64,000 nt of DNA, taken from NCBI RefSeq assembly GCF_008033385.1, contig NZ_VOGY01000001.1:248001-312000 (forward strand). Reading direction: 5' to 3'. Under the pieces are notes generated by a model. It saw nothing but the letters and a program-made list of their open reading frames with translations, had not been told where the DNA came from and made no database searches. The position numbers and the translations under genes are program-made. The DNA is from Algibacter pacificus. GTDB taxonomy: Bacteria; Bacteroidota; Bacteroidia; Flavobacteriales; Flavobacteriaceae. This document shows, one piece after another, positions 60,843-64,000 of this stretch. The stretch's first letter is position 1. Every line of letters starts with the position of its first letter.

Positions 60843-63039
60843 TGAAAAAACCTTCCCCTTTTACAAACAACCAGATAGTAAAGACTGTGGTCCAACCTGC
60901 TTACGTATCATTGCTAAAAACTATGGTAAGTTAGTTTCTTTACAAAATATCAGAGATTTATCGGAAACGACAAGAGCAGGTAGTAATTTAATGAAATTAA
61001 GTGATGCTGCTGAAGCTATAGGTTTTAAGTCATTAGGCGTAAAACTTGATTTTAATAAGCTTAAAGACGCTCCGCTCCCATTAATAGCGCATTGGAACAA
61101 AAACCACTTTGTAGTGGTCTATAAAATTAAGAAAGATGTGGTGTATATATCAGATCCTTCGTATGGTTTAATTACCTATACCAAAGAGGAGTTTATTCCG
61201 AGATGGATGGGTAATAATGCCACTGAAGATACTAAAGAAGGTATTGCCCTATTACTGGAAGTCACCCCCAAATTCAATCAACTCAATTGGGAAGAAACTG
61301 ATAAAAAATCGTTTAAATTTCTATTTCAATATTTATTTAAATATAAAAATTTACTTCTACAACTTATTATAGGGTTAGTAGTTGGGAGTATGTTGCAACT
61401 CATCTTTCCATTTTTAACACAAAGTATCGTCGATGTTGGGATACAAAATCAAGATATAGACTTTATCTATATGGTTTTAATTGCACAAACCATGCTGTTT
61501 TTAGGAACGGCAAGTGTGGGGATTTTTAGAAGCTGGATTTTATTGCATTTAAGCACCCGCATTAATATTTCATTGGTTTCCGACTTTTTTATTAAACTCA
61601 TGAACCTTCCTATAGCCTATTTTGATACGCGTATGACGGGGGATATTATGCAACGTATTGGTGATCACAAGCGTATAGAGAGTTTACTTACAGGTTCTCT
61701 TTAAGTACATTATTCTCAATGGTTAACCTATTCATTTTTGGTGCAGTACTTATTTACTATAGTCCCTCTATTTTCTTCATTTTCGCTATTGGTAGTATAA
61801 TATATGTAGTTTGGATTTTATTTTTCTTAAAAAGACGTAAAGAACTAGATTACAAGCGCTTCTCTCAATCAAGTCAAGAAAAAAGTGTTGTTATAGAGCT
61901 TATTAACGGCATGCAAGAGATAAAGATGAACAATGCCGAAAAACAAAAACGTTGGAAATGGGAATTTGTACAAGCACGCTTGTTTAAAGTAAATATGCAA
62001 AGTCTAGCATTAGGGCAAACACAAGGCGTAGGATCGTCCTTTATTAATGAAGCTAAAAATATCCTCATCACATTTACTTCTGCTTTATTGGTTATTGAAG
62101 GTTCTATTACCTTAGGGATGATGTTATCAATACAATATATTATTGGTCAGTTAAATGGTCCTATAGGGCAACTGGTAGGATTTATTCAAGCCACTCAAGA
62201 TGCTAAAATTAGTTTAGAGCGTTTGGGAGAAATACATGATAAAGAAGATGAAGAAAGTAAGGAAAAGCACTTGATTTCAAATATTAAACACAATCAAAGT
62301 TTAGAACTAACAAATATAACTTTTAGATATATCGGCAGTGACGAAAATGTGATAAAAGGGTTGAGCATGAATATCCCAGCTAATAAGATAACTACCATTG
62401 TTGGTTCCAGCGGAAGTGGCAAAACCACTTTAATGAAACTTTTATGAGCCAGAGAAAGGTAATATCATGTATGGAGAGCATTATTTAAACGCTATTTCCC
62501 ATAAATCTTGGAGGGCTAATTGCGGCGTGGTCATGCAAGAAGGTTATGTGTTTAATGACACCATTGCTTACAACATTGCTATTGGAGAAGATACCGTAGA
62601 TGAAGAACGACTAATTAAAGCTACTAAAGTTGCTAATATTTATGATTTTATACAATCATTACCATTAGGATTTAATACAAAAATTGGTAATGAAGGTGTT
62701 GGGGTTAGCACGGGACAAAAGCAAAGATTATTTATTGCCAGAGCCGTTTATAAGAATCCAGATATTTTATTTTTTGATGAAGCTACCTCTGCATTAGACG
62801 CAAAGAATGAACGTATCATTATGGGAAATTTAAACAACTTTTTTCAAGATAAAACAGTCATCATTATTGCACACCGCCTAAGCAAGGTTAAAAATGCAGA
62901 CCAGATAGTAGTAGTTGATGATGGTATTATTAAAGAAACAGGTAATCATAACGAATTGCTTAAACAAAAGGGTGCTTATTATAATTTAGTAAAAAATCAA
63001 TTAGAGTTAGAAAAATTAACTATTAAGAAAAATGCCTAA
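60843..63039 (+). pseudogene. C39 peptidase-containing ABC exporter, broken by at least two and probably three frame breaks
   Basis: Sequence order is C39 peptidase (PDSKDCGPTCLRIIAK, catalytic Cys; His in NKNHFVVVY; SDPSYG), six membrane helices, and ABC ATPase (GSSGSGKTTL, VGVSTGQKQRL, ILFFDEATSALD, IIAHRLSKV). It would cut GG leaders and export the peptides. Breaks: the TTGAAAAAA start at 60843 is one base out of frame with the C39 domain; near 61700 a missing base ends the frame at TGSL; near 62450 about eight bases are missing between KLL and YEPEKG, next to a TTTTA repeat. Non-functional as written. Confidence 0.85.
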
Positions 63040-64000
63040 AAAAGCGAAGCAAGATAACTTAGAGTTAAGATCGGAAGAGGTACAATAAATCTTGTCAAAT
63101 CCACCTGTATGGATTGTACGTTGGGGCATCACACTTATTTTCATGTTTGTTTGTATTATACTTTCTCTTTCTTTTATGATCAAATACCCTGATTTTGTTT
63201 CCGCTAAAGTATTGGTGACAACCAAACAACCTACAGAACAAGTAGTTTCAAGATATTCGGGGCAACTGGAAAGAATATTTATTAAAAATAGGGATACGGT
63301 TACTATTAATCAAAAATTAGCCATTATAAAAAACACAGCAAATTTTAATGATGTTTATAAATTGAAAAGTATCATAGACACCTTGTCTTTCAATTTTAAA
63401 AATTTCAGGTTTCCATTTGATAAAACATCTTATTTGGTGCTGGGCGACATTAGTGTTACATATCTTGGTTTTGAAAAAAGCTATACTGATTATTTCTTAT
63501 TAAAAGATTTAGACCCTTACAACAATCAATTAGGAGGCAATACAGTGTCTTTACAGGAATTAAAAAACCGACTAAGGAACCAAATTACTCAAAAAGGACT
63601 GCTTGAGCAGGAGTTTAAATTAAAACAAAAAGATTTGGAGAGGGATAAAACCTTATTTGATAAAGGGATTATCGCACAACGGGACTATGAGTTAAAACAA
63701 TTGGATTTTTTGCAAATGCAAAAAAGCATTAGTGCCATGGCTATTTCTATTTCTCAAATGACCGAAGCCATCTCATCTGCTAACCAAACTTTAAAAAGTA
63801 CTCGTATTAATGAAAAAGAAGACAATACAAGGTTTTTGAGGAATTTAATTCAATCATACGATCTACTTAAAGAAGCCATTAGAAACTGGGAATACAATTA
63901 TGTATTGTCTTCATCAATCAATGGTGTTATTAGCTTCCAAGATTATTGGGGAGAAAACTAATTTGTAAGTTCTGGAAGTATTGTTTTCTCCATTTTACCA
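63032..64000 (+). pseudogene. HlyD-family membrane fusion protein, two nonsense codons (partial)
   Basis: Starts MPKKAKQDNLELRSEEVQ at 63032, overlapping the exporter end by eight bases. Codon 19 is TAA (63086-63088) where relatives have an acidic residue, then ILSNPPVWIVRWG continues in frame. A second TAA (63959-63961) stands between WGEN and FVSSGSIVFSI, probably from CAA. One membrane helix (about 30-50), a coiled-coil hairpin (QKGLLEQEFKLKQKDLERDKTLF) and lipoyl-type segments are visible. The periplasmic adaptor of the exporter, cut by the window end. Confidence 0.85.

Overview
The window is AT-rich DNA from a member of the Bacteroidota, almost certainly a marine-type Flavobacteriaceae. 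Support: a T9SS type A sorting tail, RteC- and IntDOT-like mobile-element genes, DUF5777/YceI/CcsBA cytochrome genes, an HDIG 7TM protein, GG-leader peptide precursors, and Bacteroidota -7 boxes (TAnnTTTG).

Layout. (1) 1-9250: right end of a genomic island with a type I restriction S subunit (cut by the window edge), a PD-(D/E)XK-like protein, a pentapeptide-like membrane protein, an AbiV-like protein, a DUF6979 protein, a large secreted protein and a class II Fic enzyme. It ends on a 3' half tRNA-Met followed by a tRNA terminator, the expected scar of integration into tRNA-Met. (2) 9251-20740: chromosomal core with ClpC, GyrA, a TPR protein, an NlpC/P60 peptidase, a thiolase, a 7TM-HD phosphodiesterase, tRNA-Ser(GCU) and tRNA-Pro(UGG). 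(3) 20723-50904: a roughly 30 kb integrative element in the 3' end of tRNA-Pro, bounded by a 16-bp direct repeat, with an IntDOT-like integrase and AATTCGGTTAAC arm-type sites at both ends. (4) 50905 to the window end: a second, related but broken integrase at the same att sequence, a divergent HTH / HEPN-type pair with three palindromic operators, then a module for cysteine-rich GG-leader peptides with thioredoxin-fold partners and a degraded C39 ABC exporter/HlyD pair.

The most striking systems are in the tRNA-Pro element. Its left half carries an ECF sigma factor and five promoter-like sites of one form, GTAACC-N13-TGCATC (two with one mismatch). They precede the sigma gene, doxX, a DUF4142-cupredoxin-dihaem cytochrome operon, a flavin reductase-folE operon (divergent from the sigma gene, the two -35 boxes forming one palindrome) and a flavin reductase-PLP decarboxylase operon. 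With the nearby CcsBA haem lyase and a DUF5777-cytochrome-YceI-DOMON operon this looks like a transferable, self-regulated extracytoplasmic redox system. Its right half carries RteC/HTH/replication-type genes, a tightly coupled three-gene operon (AbiEi-like protein with a nuclease-like N terminus, nucleotidyltransferase, 1680-residue nuclease-STAND ATPase) that looks like an anti-phage system, a structured non-coding stretch, and a small phage-like cassette (DUF5675 plus two holin-like proteins). No relaxase or conjugation gene is visible, so the element is probably not self-transmissible.

Several genes after 51 kb are broken: a 1-base insertion in the second integrase, small indels in the VKOR and ABC transporter genes, and two in-frame TAA codons in the HlyD gene. 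The nonsense substitutions are hard to explain as homopolymer sequencing errors, so real decay of the exporter is likely, although some of the single-base indels could still be errors.
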